DNA from: NAK82 sp036172345
Lineage (GTDB): Bacteria > Chloroflexota > Anaerolineae > 4572-78 > NAK82
Length of the DNA stretch: 7,609 nt
Reading direction: 5' to 3'
Assembly (NCBI GenBank): GCA_036172345.1
Contig: JASFBB010000081.1
Location: 1-7,609, forward strand
Shown here: positions 1-7,145 of the stretch, one piece after another
Position numbering within the stretch: position 1 is the first letter of the stretch
Layout of the letters: every line of letters starts with the position of its first letter
Position numbers and translations under genes: made by a program
The notes under the pieces: model-generated
Database searches by the model: none
Told to the model about the DNA's origin: nothing
The model's input: only the letters and a program-made list of their open reading frames with translations

Positions 1-2269
1 CTTCCACATGGACAAAGGCGCGATAGCGTACGTTCATCGGTGTAAGCGCCTGCCAGTACAAGGCGAGCTCCAGGCGCTCGCCCGGTTTGAGCTGCGTCGT
101 GTTGATGTCGTATCCACGCAGTAGCAACCGTTCTCCCCAGATGACATGGAGCGGATGTCCTCCTCGCGGATCTTGCGTATAGCGTGCCGGTGTGGCCATG
201 CGATCGTAGATCGCCCGGTAGTCATCCAATGGATATACCACAGGGGTCGCGGGCATAGTGTCATTGCGCTCCCACATGAAGAGCCGTGGCTGATCGTCTA
301 CAAAAACAACCCGCGTCAATTGATAGCCTTGCGCGGGCAGCCGGTCAAACTCGGCGGGCAGGCCGCGTGCGCTCATCGCCACAAAATAGTTCTGCGGGTC
401 CTCGAAACACGAGCGCGGCGTTTGAAACGTGTACCAGATGGGCACAGCGAAGGATTCCTTGATGGTGCGAAAGTCGCCGCGCAGCTGTCCCTGCGCATAG
501 AGCACGCCGACCACCTTCCAGCCGCTCAGCCGCGGGTTGCTGACCAGCTTGCGCGGACGCGGCAACCTGCCATAGACCAGGCGATACAGGGAGAAGTCGG
601 CATAGCGCGCATTGGCCTCGGCGCGCCAATAATCTGCCACTGTGCCTAGATATTGCAGGTGCTCGTAGAACAAGATGGCGCCGAGGCACACTCCGAAGAC
701 CACAGTCAAGGCTAATCGCCACACGTGTCCCCGGTGGCCCTGCAACCATGCCCACATAGTCAAGAAACCTGATCCGGCCAGCAACATCCAGAAGGGGTGC
801 ACATTGCGGATGTGTGTGGCAGCATCACGTGCCAGGAAGGTGAGCGCCAGATAGGGCACGCCGAACCAGAGGGCTAGGCTTCTAATATGGAAAGCAACCC
901 GGTTGGCGAGGGCTATCGCGCCGATGAGCAGTGCGTAGGGCAACAGCGCCATGTTGAACGCCCCCCACTCCCACAACGTCGGCCAAAGCAACGTGGTCAC
1001 AATGCCCGCTCCGGCGACAACCGCCAGCCATGTTCCGACGCGTCCCACGTGACGCAATGCCCCGAAGAGCGCTACGGCGGAGAAGAGCACCACCCAGGGG
1101 GTATAGAAACGCGAGCTGTATTCGCTCTCGAGCTCCAACAAATCCGCTGCCCGATTGTACAACACGGCGGTTCCGACGCGTTCCGTCGAGAAGTACTCGA
1201 TCACGCGTGGAAAATGGGGGTCACGCACAAAGGGCACATAGAAAGCCGCCGCCAGCACGAGGAGTAGCCCCCCGCCGACCAACATCGCCACGCGGACGCG
1301 CTGCCACAGCGACCGCCGGCGCCAGATTATCAGTCCCACCATGCCCACGAACGGCGCAACGTAGAGGATCATATTGGGGTGTGCGATCAGCCCGACGCCG
1401 AGCAGTCCCCATCCGACTATCAGCCACGCGCCCGCGTTCCGCTCAGGCGTATCGCGCGACTCATAGAAGCGCCATGCGCACCAGGCAGCCAGCACCGCCC
1501 ATAATACGATGATGCTGGGATTCTCTACATGGCGTGCATAGGCGATCAACAGCCCATTGACCGCCACCAGCGCGGCGCCGACCAGGCCCACCCCGGCGCC
1601 GGCCATGCGCCGCCCCAGCGCGAAGACGGCCAGCACGGTCAGGGTGCTGCACAAGGTGAAGGGGGCGCGCGCCAGCCCCTCGTTGATCCAGCCGTGTGTC
1701 AGCCACACTGTCGCCGGGATCAGCCAATGGATAGGCCCCTTGCTGTCCAGAAAGGGAGCATATTCCTCCCCCTTCATCGCGCGCACGGCCAGGACCATGT
1801 TCTCGATCTCGTCCTCATGGAACTCGGCATAACCCAGCGTGTCCCAGCGCAGATAGATTGCCACGAGCAGGATAGCTAGCAAGCCGGCCAAAGTCGCGCC
1901 ACGGGGCCAATGCCATCTTTCGGACGCGCCATTGTGCATCAACGTAGAAAACAACAGACCCCCTAGTGTTACCGCGTCCAGCGCGATGAGCACCTGGATG
2001 AGGTCGAGCGGCTGGGGCCAGTAGACCGCTGCCAGCAGAGCGGCCGAGGCGAGGGCACAGGAAAGCCCACCTAACAGCACCAGACGCTCGATGCCATCTT
2101 GGGTGCCCAACCAATTTAGACCCCATAACCACGGCAGCCCGGGCAGCACAAAGAGCAACGCCAGACCGGCCAACAGCCGGAATGCATCGGGGGCACCCAC
2201 CAGAATCACACCATTTGCCAGAATGGTGGCGCAAAGCAACACAGCCTGAGGGGTCAATACACGACGCAT
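1..2269 (-). CDS. Large GT-C-like membrane glycosyltransferase, 3' end beyond the window
   Basis: An open frame of 756 codons starts with ATG at 2269 and reaches the left edge without a stop, so the C-terminus is missing. About four or five hydrophobic helices (residues 8-142) precede an extracytoplasmic loop with the acidic motif HEDEIENM (151-158). That matches the DE motif in the first loop of GT39/PMT/ArnT-type GT-C enzymes, which transfer sugars from polyprenyl-phosphate donors outside the membrane. About a dozen more helices follow (roughly 178-534), then a soluble part from about 545. Residues 706-756 (WGERLLLRGYD, LALYWQALTP, FVHV) look like the start of a beta-sandwich-type domain often attached to Chloroflexota GT-C proteins; this is from memory of the family. 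The helices ahead of the catalytic loop are an extension, since classical members have only one there. It overlaps the upstream flippase-like gene by one base. Donor and acceptor are unknown. The GT-C call is fairly secure; enzymatic activity is inferred. Confidence 0.85.
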   Translation of the reverse strand, partial: MRRVLTPQAVLLCATILANGVILVGAPDAFRLLAGLALLFVLPGLPWLWGLNWLGTQDGIERLVLLGGLSCALASAALLAAVYWPQPLDLIQVLIALDAVTLGGLLFSTLMHNGASERWHWPRGATLAGLLAILLVAIYLRWDTLGYAEFHEDEIENMVLAVRAMKGEEYAPFLDSKGPIHWLIPATVWLTHGWINEGLARAPFTLCSTLTVLAVFALGRRMAGAGVGLVGAALVAVNGLLIAYARHVENPSIIVLWAVLAAWCAWRFYESRDTPERNAGAWLIVGWGLLGVGLIAHPNMILYVAPFVGMVGLIIWRRRSLWQRVRVAMLVGGGLLLVLAAAFYVPFVRDPHFPRVIEYFSTERVGTAVLYNRAADLLELESEYSSRFYTPWVVLFSAVALFGALRHVGRVGTWLAVVAGAGIVTTLLWPTLWEWGAFNMALLPYALLIGAIALANRVAFHIRSLALWFGVPYLALTFLARDAATHIRNVHPFWMLLAGSGFLTMWAWLQGHRGHVWRLALTVVFGVCLGAILFYEHLQYLGTVADYWRAEANARYADFSLYRLVYGRLPRPRKLVSNPRLSGWKVVGVLYAQGQLRGDFRTIKESFAVPIWYTFQTPRSCFEDPQNYFVAMSARGLPAEFDRLPAQGYQLTRVVFVDDQPRLFMWERNDTMPATPVVYPLDDYRAIYDRMATPARYTQDPRGGHPLHVIWGERLLLRGYDINTTQLKPGERLELALYWQALTPMNVRYRAFVHVE

Positions 2270-2279
2270 CACCCCTCCT
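2269..2279 (-). promoter_or_regulatory. TGATG stop/start overlap with internal AGGAGG ribosome binding site
   Basis: On the minus strand the stop TGA (2271-2269) of the flippase-like gene shares its A with the ATG (2269-2267) of the large GT-C gene. A full AGGAGG (2279-2274) lies inside the last codons of the upstream gene, 4 bases before the ATG. This fixes the start of the downstream gene and points to translational coupling by a terminating ribosome. Confidence 0.85.
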
Positions 2280-3246
2280 CAACAACCCGATAGCTGTGGG
2301 CGCCGCGCAACAGGTACGCCACGCCGCCGACTATGCCAGGCGCCACGGTGCCGATGACGTACACTAACAAAGATAGTGACAATGCTACCGCTTGTGCCGT
2401 GCCAGCCTGGGTGAACAAATACACATAGGCGCCCTCGCGCACTCCCAACCCCGCAAAGGAAATGGGCGCGATGAGCACCACCGAGGTGATCGGCACGAAT
2501 ATCAGATAGTAAGCCAGCGGCAGCTCTATGTGCAATGCATAACCGAGGAGCACGTTCATCGCGATGAGCAGGATGTTGAAGCTCACTCCCACCCCAAACG
2601 CGCGCACCAGTGCTCCGGAACTGTAGCTCTGCAGCGAGCTGACCAGGGCATGCACCGGGTGGATCGCTAATGCACGGGCGAAGAACGGCAAGCGCTTTGC
2701 CAGTCCATCCCACAACGGCTTTGCGGAGATGAGCCACGCTACCAACGAGCTGACGCCGAAGATGATCACGGTGAAGATGGCGATTTGCGCTGGGATCAAC
2801 CGCCAGCTGAAAAGCAATGCCACCAGCGCGATCGCCTGCAGCGCAAAGAGACCCATAAAGCGGTCCACCAGCACGGTGCTGATCACCTGGGCACTCTGGC
2901 CGGTGCTGCGTGAGAGCTCGTATGCCTTGATGGCGTCGCCACCGATGCCGCTGGGCAGCAGGTTGGTGAAGAGGAAGCTGATGAACCATAGCGTAGTTAG
3001 CTCCCCCAGTGAGGCCGAAACGGCTTGGTCGCGCAACAGAATCTGCCAGCGCACCGCGCGTACCGCTACGCCCAGCATAGAAACCACCAACGCCGCCACC
3101 AGGTACCAAGGGTTGGCGCTCTGCAGCACATCCCAGAGCGTCGCCAAGTCCACGCTGCGCACGATGAGCACGATCAGCACGATGCTGACCAAAATGCGCA
3201 ACGTGTTGAAAATCCTCTTCCTATGTTTCTCCCACGCGTTTTTCAT
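2269..3246 (-). CDS. Lysylphosphatidylglycerol synthase TM-domain (UPF0104/YbhN-like) membrane protein
   Basis: A complete 325-residue integral membrane protein with about eight hydrophobic helices after a short basic N-terminus (KNAWEKHRKR). Family hallmarks of the LPG_synthase_TM group are clear: NLLPSGIGGD (95-104), STVLVDRFMGL (123-133) and PISFAGLGVREGAY (261-274). The family includes the flippase half of MprF and stand-alone proteins near glycosyltransferases, such as archaeal AglD-like and bacterial YbhN proteins. There is no C-terminal aminoacyltransferase domain, so it is not a full MprF and should not make lysyl-phosphatidylglycerol itself. It lies 18 bases after one GT-C gene and overlaps the next by one base. 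A role in moving or handling a lipid-linked sugar or lipid for these enzymes is likely but inferred. The ribosome binding site is weak (GGA at 3255-3253, 6 bases before ATG), so translation may partly depend on the upstream gene. Length is normal for the stand-alone family. Confidence 0.9.
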   Translation of the reverse strand: MKNAWEKHRKRIFNTLRILVSIVLIVLIVRSVDLATLWDVLQSANPWYLVAALVVSMLGVAVRAVRWQILLRDQAVSASLGELTTLWFISFLFTNLLPSGIGGDAIKAYELSRSTGQSAQVISTVLVDRFMGLFALQAIALVALLFSWRLIPAQIAIFTVIIFGVSSLVAWLISAKPLWDGLAKRLPFFARALAIHPVHALVSSLQSYSSGALVRAFGVGVSFNILLIAMNVLLGYALHIELPLAYYLIFVPITSVVLIAPISFAGLGVREGAYVYLFTQAGTAQAVALSLSLLVYVIGTVAPGIVGGVAYLLRGAHSYRVVEEG

Positions 3247-3264
3247 GAGCTATCCGTTGTATGG

Positions 3265-5157
3265 TCAGGGAGTGGTAAGCGCTTGATAAGCCGCGGCCGC
3301 AGCGGCCCACTCGCCCGCATCAGCCAGGGCATCAGCCGCCGCTGCACGCATGCCCTGCCAACGTGGCTGGCGTGCCACCGCTTGCCGATAGGCGTACACC
3401 GCTTCCTCGAAGTGTCCCGCCGCCATGTATACTTCGGCCAGGGCTAGATAACCCCCTGGAGGATCCGGATCATCAGTTACCATCGCCTGGTAGGCGGCAA
3501 TCGCTTCGGACAGGCGCCCCGATGCGCGCAAAACATCCCCCAAGAAGAGATAAGCTGCCGCCCGAGTCACGCGCGCGTCGGGTTGCATTAACCCTTGGGC
3601 CGTCATTTGTTCTGCCCACTTCGGTGCCGCCGTCACTGCCTGGCGCATCAGGTCGGTCACCGCTTCCCTCAAAACAGCGATCTCATATATGGGCAACACG
3701 GGTTCGGAGATCACCAGACCGGGGAATTCGACCAGACGCACTGCCGCTACAGGACGCGGATGAAAACGGGTTATGGCCCACACACGTCCGCCGCTGATGC
3801 GCATACCCTCTATCCGCCGAGGCAACGTTGCCACCAGCATAGCCGGCGTGGTCAGCTCAGCTGGCCCACGATAATAATAGCCCAGATAGCGCCCTGTGTC
3901 GAACAGTGCATCGCTGATGATCACATCGCCCGGTTGCGTCTGCGCCGTCAAGTAGGCTGCCGCTTCCCGCCAGGCAGTGCGCACCGGCCGATAGACCTCG
4001 GGCAGGTGCAACGCGCTGAGCAGGATCAACAGAGCGGCCACGAAGACAAAGGGGGTCTGCGATAGGCTCCCCTGTATCCGGGCTAAGGGCTGCGCTGATC
4101 CCCTGATCCCCTGCGCCACGATAATGAGATAGAGCGGCAGCAGGAAGGCATAGCGGGCGTGTCGGATGCGTGGGTCGCCTGAGAGCGTTGCTGAGATCAG
4201 CGGCAGCGCCAGCCACAGAGCGCCCAACACCGCAAGATGCCATCGGCCCACCTTCCGGTCATCTGATGTGCCGACCGCTGTGTACAACAGTCCGATGAGC
4301 CAGAGGGCGAACCAGAACCAGGGTATGGCGTCCCTGCCCGGCCCCAGCGCGATGATCGCTTGTGCCAGGAAACCAGGCAATGTCGCTATGCCGCTGTTCG
4401 CCGACGTGGAAGCGGGCACGGCGAGGCGCAGGCGCACCATCTGCCACACCACCGGCCACCACGGAAGATAGAGCACAAAGGCCAGCGCCATACTGAGAAC
4501 GAAGCGCATCATAGCCGGACGGGCTGCTATATGCCTCGGTTGCGTCAGAAGATATGCCGCCAGCCAGAGCACGTGCACGAGCGGCAAGACCAGGCCCATG
4601 TAGAATGTGTACATACCTGCTGCCGTCGCCAGGGCATAGATCAGCCACCATCCGCGACGGTGTGAACGCAGGGCGCGGGTGAGTGCCCATGTGCTCAACA
4701 CTCCGATCAACAGGAAGAGCGCATGCATGCGCGCCTCGCGGCTGTAATGCACCGCCACCGGGTTGATGGCCAACAGGAGTGCTGCCACCAGCCCGATCTC
4801 TCGACCCAGCCATTCACGCGCCAGCCGCCAAGTGAGCGCTACCGCCAGCACACCGACAAAAGCGGACGGGATCCGCCACAGCCAATCCGTGGTGGCAGAG
4901 GGCGGCCAGGCGGACCAATCGAGCAGTCGCGCCATTGTGCCGACCAGCAGATAGTAACCTGGAGGATGAATGTCACGGGCTGTCTGCTGCAACATCTCGG
5001 AGAGGGGTAAGCTTGCCTGCAGGGCGGTGAAAATCTCGTCCTCCCAAAGCGACTCGGCTGCCAGAGCGTGGATGCGCAGCCAAAATGCCAACCAGAGGCC
5101 GAAAGCTATTATGGTAAAGTGGAATTTTACAGGCACCTTTTGTGGAAAGAATCTCAT
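3265..5157 (-). CDS. GT-C family (PMT_2-like) glycosyltransferase with C-terminal TPR repeats
   Basis: From the ATG at 5157 this encodes 630 residues. Helix 1 (13-33) is followed by an outer loop with SLWEDEIFT (36-44), the acidic GT-C catalytic motif. Next come DIHPPGYYLLV (62-72) and HYSREARMHALFLL (137-150), both typical of PMT_2/GT39-like proteins. About eleven helices end near residue 384. A soluble part with AAAYLTAQTQPGDVIISD (399-416) follows, then about three tetratricopeptide-like helical pairs (roughly 533-630; for example YLFLGDVLRASGRLSEAIAAY) ending in an alanine-rich stretch. It probably transfers a sugar from a polyprenyl-phosphate donor on the outer membrane face, with the TPR tail as a docking surface; acceptor unknown. 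The frame is open back to an ATG at 5310, but those 51 extra residues are polar, cover a good minus-strand promoter and lie over the other gene's promoter, so the start at 5157 is preferred. No strong ribosome binding site precedes it. It is the first gene of the minus-strand operon. Confidence 0.87.
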   Translation of the reverse strand: MRFFPQKVPVKFHFTIIAFGLWLAFWLRIHALAAESLWEDEIFTALQASLPLSEMLQQTARDIHPPGYYLLVGTMARLLDWSAWPPSATTDWLWRIPSAFVGVLAVALTWRLAREWLGREIGLVAALLLAINPVAVHYSREARMHALFLLIGVLSTWALTRALRSHRRGWWLIYALATAAGMYTFYMGLVLPLVHVLWLAAYLLTQPRHIAARPAMMRFVLSMALAFVLYLPWWPVVWQMVRLRLAVPASTSANSGIATLPGFLAQAIIALGPGRDAIPWFWFALWLIGLLYTAVGTSDDRKVGRWHLAVLGALWLALPLISATLSGDPRIRHARYAFLLPLYLIIVAQGIRGSAQPLARIQGSLSQTPFVFVAALLILLSALHLPEVYRPVRTAWREAAAYLTAQTQPGDVIISDALFDTGRYLGYYYRGPAELTTPAMLVATLPRRIEGMRISGGRVWAITRFHPRPVAAVRLVEFPGLVISEPVLPIYEIAVLREAVTDLMRQAVTAAPKWAEQMTAQGLMQPDARVTRAAAYLFLGDVLRASGRLSEAIAAYQAMVTDDPDPPGGYLALAEVYMAAGHFEEAVYAYRQAVARQPRWQGMRAAAADALADAGEWAAAAAAYQALTTP

Positions 5158-5178
5158 CTTATGACGCTCACGAGGGAC

Positions 5179-5208
5179 ATCATAGCACAACGTCTCCCGA
5201 TCGACCAA
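5179..5208 (-). promoter_or_regulatory. Predicted sigma-70-type promoter for the glycosylation operon
   Basis: Read on the minus strand: TTGGTC (5208-5203), an 18-base spacer, then TATGAT (5184-5179), preceded by TGC, which makes an extended -10. The predicted start of transcription is near 5171, leaving a leader of only about 14 bases before the ATG at 5157. The -35 is poor (3 of 6) but the -10 is 5 of 6. No other equally good leftward site was found in this intergenic region. Confidence 0.5.
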
Positions 5209-5295
5209 GTGTTCGGAGGCCGATATTCTGACAGATTGACTTTTTGCTGCTTCGGATGATCGAACCTGGGGATGAAGTGCTCGATGCGTCGATAT

Positions 5296-5324
5296 TCGAG
5301 ATTCGCGCACCTCTGTGGTATAAT
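5296..5324 (+). promoter_or_regulatory. Predicted extended -10 promoter for the comM-like gene
   Basis: TCGAGA (5296-5301, 4 of 6 to the -35 consensus), an ideal 17-base spacer, then a perfect TATAAT (5319-5324) preceded by TGG, an extended -10. Transcription would start near 5331 and give a leader of about 58 bases before the ATG at 5389. This is the strongest promoter match in the window. Confidence 0.68.
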
Positions 5325-5333
5325 CGCCATCCT

Positions 5334-5345
5334 AACCAGCTGGTT
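5334..5345. promoter_or_regulatory. Perfect 12-bp palindrome, possible operator
   Basis: AACCAGCTGGTT reads the same on both strands. It begins about 3 bases after the predicted transcription start of the comM-like gene, where a bound protein would block promoter clearance. One more outer pair (C5332 with G5347) matches beyond a T/G mismatch. In RNA it could form only a short four-pair hairpin. I cannot match it to a known regulator; it does not fit the GAAC-N4-GTTC LexA box. An operator role is inferred from position and symmetry alone. Confidence 0.4.
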
Positions 5346-5375
5346 GGTGCATCGAGTTACAGCGTGTCTTTGATC

Positions 5376-5380
5376 AGGAG
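5376..5380 (+). promoter_or_regulatory. Ribosome binding site deciding the comM start
   Basis: AGGAG is separated by 8 bases from the ATG at 5389. An in-frame GTG at 5380 overlaps this site and could not use it, so the ATG is the start. The resulting N-terminus, MLAKVTSCAVVGLDG, is also the form usual for the family. Confidence 0.8.
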
Positions 5381-5388
5381 TGTCCCCC

Positions 5389-6966
5389 ATGCTTGCCAAA
5401 GTCACCTCGTGCGCTGTGGTCGGTTTGGATGGCGCGTTGATCCAAGTTGAAGTCGATATCACCCGTGGGTTGCCCAATACTACCATCGTCGGGTTGCCCG
5501 ACGCGGCGGTTAACGAGAGCAAAGAGCGCGTGCGCTCGGCGGTGCGCAACAGCGGCTTCTACTATCCGGGTACGCACGTGACGGTAAATCTAGCGCCTGC
5601 CGACCTGCGCAAAGAGGGGCCCGCCTACGATCTGCCCATTGCGTTAGGGGTGTTGATCGCATCGGAGCAGATCGTGGCGGATGTTGAGGGCGCCATCGTG
5701 GTGGGCGAGCTCTCGCTGGACGGATCGGTGCGCCATGTGAGCAGTGTGTTGCCTATGGCCGCTTCGGCGCGCGAACAAGGGCTCAGCACCCTCTATGTGC
5801 CCGCCGACGATGCCGCCGAAGCCAGCTTGGTGGAGGGTCTGACTGTCTATCCGGTGCCGAACCTGCTGGCACTGGTGGACCATTTGACCGGCCATGCGCG
5901 CCTTCAGCCATACGAGCGTAAATCTTCCCCGCTGGATTTGGCTGATGAGGTGCCCTATGTGACCGATCTGGCCGAGATCAAGGGCCAGGAACACGTCAAG
6001 CGCGCACTGGAGGTTGCTGCCGCGGGTGGACATAATATGATGATGGTGGGGCCGCCTGGCACGGGCAAGACGCTGCTGGCGCGCGCCATGCCGGGCATCC
6101 TGCCGCGGCTGACGCTGGAGGAAGCGCTCGACATCACGCGCATCTACTCCGTAGCCGATGCCCTGCCGCGCGGTGAGCCGCTGATCCGCCACCGTCCTTT
6201 CCGTGCGCCGCACCACACCATCAGCTATGCCGGGCTGATCGGCGGCGGTCATTGGCCGCGCCCGGGTGAGATCAGCTTGGCGCATCGCGGCGTCTTGTTC
6301 CTGGATGAGCTGCCCGAGTTCGGCCCACGGTTGCTCGAAATGCTGCGTCAGCCTCTGGAGGATCGGGTGGTCTCGATCAGCCGTTCCTCCGGCTCGCTGA
6401 CCTATCCGGCGAACTTCACCTTGATCGCAGCGATGAATCCCTGCCCGTGCGGCTACTATGGCGACCCGGAAAAGGAATGCACTTGTTCGCCCGGTATGAT
6501 TGCCAAGTATCAGAAACGCATCTCTGGGCCATTGTTAGACCGCATTGATATTTATGTGGATGTGCCACGCTTGCACTATGACAAGCTCAGCAGCGACCGG
6601 CTTGGAGAACCATCCAGCGCGGTGCGAGCACGCGTGGAGGCGGCGCGCCAGCGCCAGCGGGCGCGTTTTGAACGCCTGCAACGCGAACGACAGGCTGCCG
6701 GTATGGCACAGGACGAGCGACGCAGTGGCTCCCTCCAGTGTAATGCCGATATGGGGCCTGCCGAGGTGCGCATGTTCTGTCGTGTGAACGATACCGGCAA
6801 TCAGCTGCTCAAAGCGGCGGTGGCTCAGCTGCAGCTCAGCGCGCGTGCCTACCATCGTATCCTCAAGGTGGCACGCACCATTGCCGATCTGGCAGGCAGT
6901 GAGGAAGTACAAACGGCCCACATTGCCGAAGCCATCCAATATCGTCCACGTCGGCTGCTCCTGTGA
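5389..6966 (+). CDS. comM: YifB/ComM family Mg-chelatase-like AAA+ ATPase
   Basis: A complete 525-residue protein, close to the usual family length. The N-terminal ChlI-like (Lon S5-fold) domain spans about 1-170, with GLPDAAVNESKERVRSA (35-51). The Mg-chelatase AAA+ core (about 190-395) carries Walker A GPPGTGKT (221-228), FRAPHHT (271-277), Walker B VLFLDE (302-307), sensor-1 region AAMN (347-350), a four-cysteine cluster (C352, C354, C364, C366) and LLDRID (382-387) with a probable arginine finger. The C-terminal Mg_chelatase_C domain (about 400-520) has SARAYHRILKVARTIADL (484-501). All motifs are intact. In transformable bacteria ComM is a hexameric helicase that promotes branch migration when incoming single-stranded DNA is integrated; the gene also occurs in species not known to be transformable. 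It acts in the cytoplasm. It stands alone on the plus strand, divergent from the glycosylation operon, with no competence genes visible. It is not a true magnesium chelatase subunit: no BchD/BchH partners are present and the YifB architecture is clear. Confidence 0.96.
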   Translation: MLAKVTSCAVVGLDGALIQVEVDITRGLPNTTIVGLPDAAVNESKERVRSAVRNSGFYYPGTHVTVNLAPADLRKEGPAYDLPIALGVLIASEQIVADVEGAIVVGELSLDGSVRHVSSVLPMAASAREQGLSTLYVPADDAAEASLVEGLTVYPVPNLLALVDHLTGHARLQPYERKSSPLDLADEVPYVTDLAEIKGQEHVKRALEVAAAGGHNMMMVGPPGTGKTLLARAMPGILPRLTLEEALDITRIYSVADALPRGEPLIRHRPFRAPHHTISYAGLIGGGHWPRPGEISLAHRGVLFLDELPEFGPRLLEMLRQPLEDRVVSISRSSGSLTYPANFTLIAAMNPCPCGYYGDPEKECTCSPGMIAKYQKRISGPLLDRIDIYVDVPRLHYDKLSSDRLGEPSSAVRARVEAARQRQRARFERLQRERQAAGMAQDERRSGSLQCNADMGPAEVRMFCRVNDTGNQLLKAAVAQLQLSARAYHRILKVARTIADLAGSEEVQTAHIAEAIQYRPRRLLL

Positions 6967-7103
6967 CCGATGATAAGCCCCTGAGACGTTTCTTAGTGAT
7001 TGCGCATCCTTGTCGGGAACGCGGTGTTATAGAATTATGGAATACGCCAGAAGTTACAAACATAGGCGGAGCGAGCTGTAGATCGTAAGTTGATCCAACA
7101 TTT

Positions 7104-7127
7104 TCAACTCACCTGTTGGTGATTTGA
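7104..7127 (+). promoter_or_regulatory. Imperfect hairpin in the leader of the small membrane protein gene
   Basis: TCACC (7109-7113) pairs with GGTGA (7118-7122) around a TGTT loop. After one C/T mismatch, TCAA (7104-7107) pairs with TTGA (7124-7127), giving 9 pairs in 10 positions. A competing stem is possible because CCAACA (7095-7100) is fully complementary to TGTTGG (7114-7119). It lies 12 bases before the ribosome binding site and has no T-run after it, so a terminator is unlikely. It may be a 5' leader structure or a protein-binding inverted repeat. Confidence 0.4.
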
Positions 7128-7139
7128 GAGAACAAAAAA

Positions 7140-7145
7140 AGGAGG
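7140..7145 (+). promoter_or_regulatory. Perfect AGGAGG ribosome binding site after an A-run
   Basis: AGGAGG is fully complementary to the usual 16S rRNA tail and sits 7 bases before the ATG at 7153. Its first A is the last base of a seven-A run (7134-7140). This predicts strong translation initiation and fixes the start codon. Confidence 0.88.

Noticed and set aside
1815..2285. 156-codon minus-strand open frame at the start of the large GT-C gene
   Set aside because: It is an out-of-frame shadow. The other frame gives a continuous hydrophobic GT-C protein with its own AGGAGG site, while this one gives a low-complexity, Arg/Ala/Gly-rich product.
2279..3109. 276-codon minus-strand open frame overlapping the flippase-like gene
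   Set aside because: It overlaps the LPG_synthase_TM gene in another frame and lacks membrane segments or motifs; the family motifs are in the 325-residue frame.
5236..5264. TTGACT as a second rightward promoter
   Set aside because: The -35 match is good (5 of 6), but no -10-like hexamer occurs 16-19 bases downstream; the nearest, GATGAT, is 13 bases away.
5154..5549. 131-codon minus-strand frame across the divergent promoter and comM start
   Set aside because: It covers both promoters and the comM start, with no recognisable protein features.
5644..6285. 213-codon frame antisense to comM
   Set aside because: It lies wholly opposite a conserved AAA+ core and has a Gln/Arg/His-rich composition typical of antisense GC-rich reading; no family features.
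6430..6495. CPCG...CTC four-cysteine cluster in the ComM-like protein as a novelty
   Set aside because: This NPCPCGYYG...C-x-C arrangement is standard for the YifB/ComM family.
6981..6996. Possible terminator after comM
   Set aside because: The stem is only six pairs with one G-T and is followed by TGATTGCG, not a T-run.
7010..7035. Possible promoter TTGTCG...TAGAAT for the small membrane protein
   Set aside because: The spacer is 14 bases, too short for a sigma-70 promoter, and no better -35 is present at 16-18 bases.
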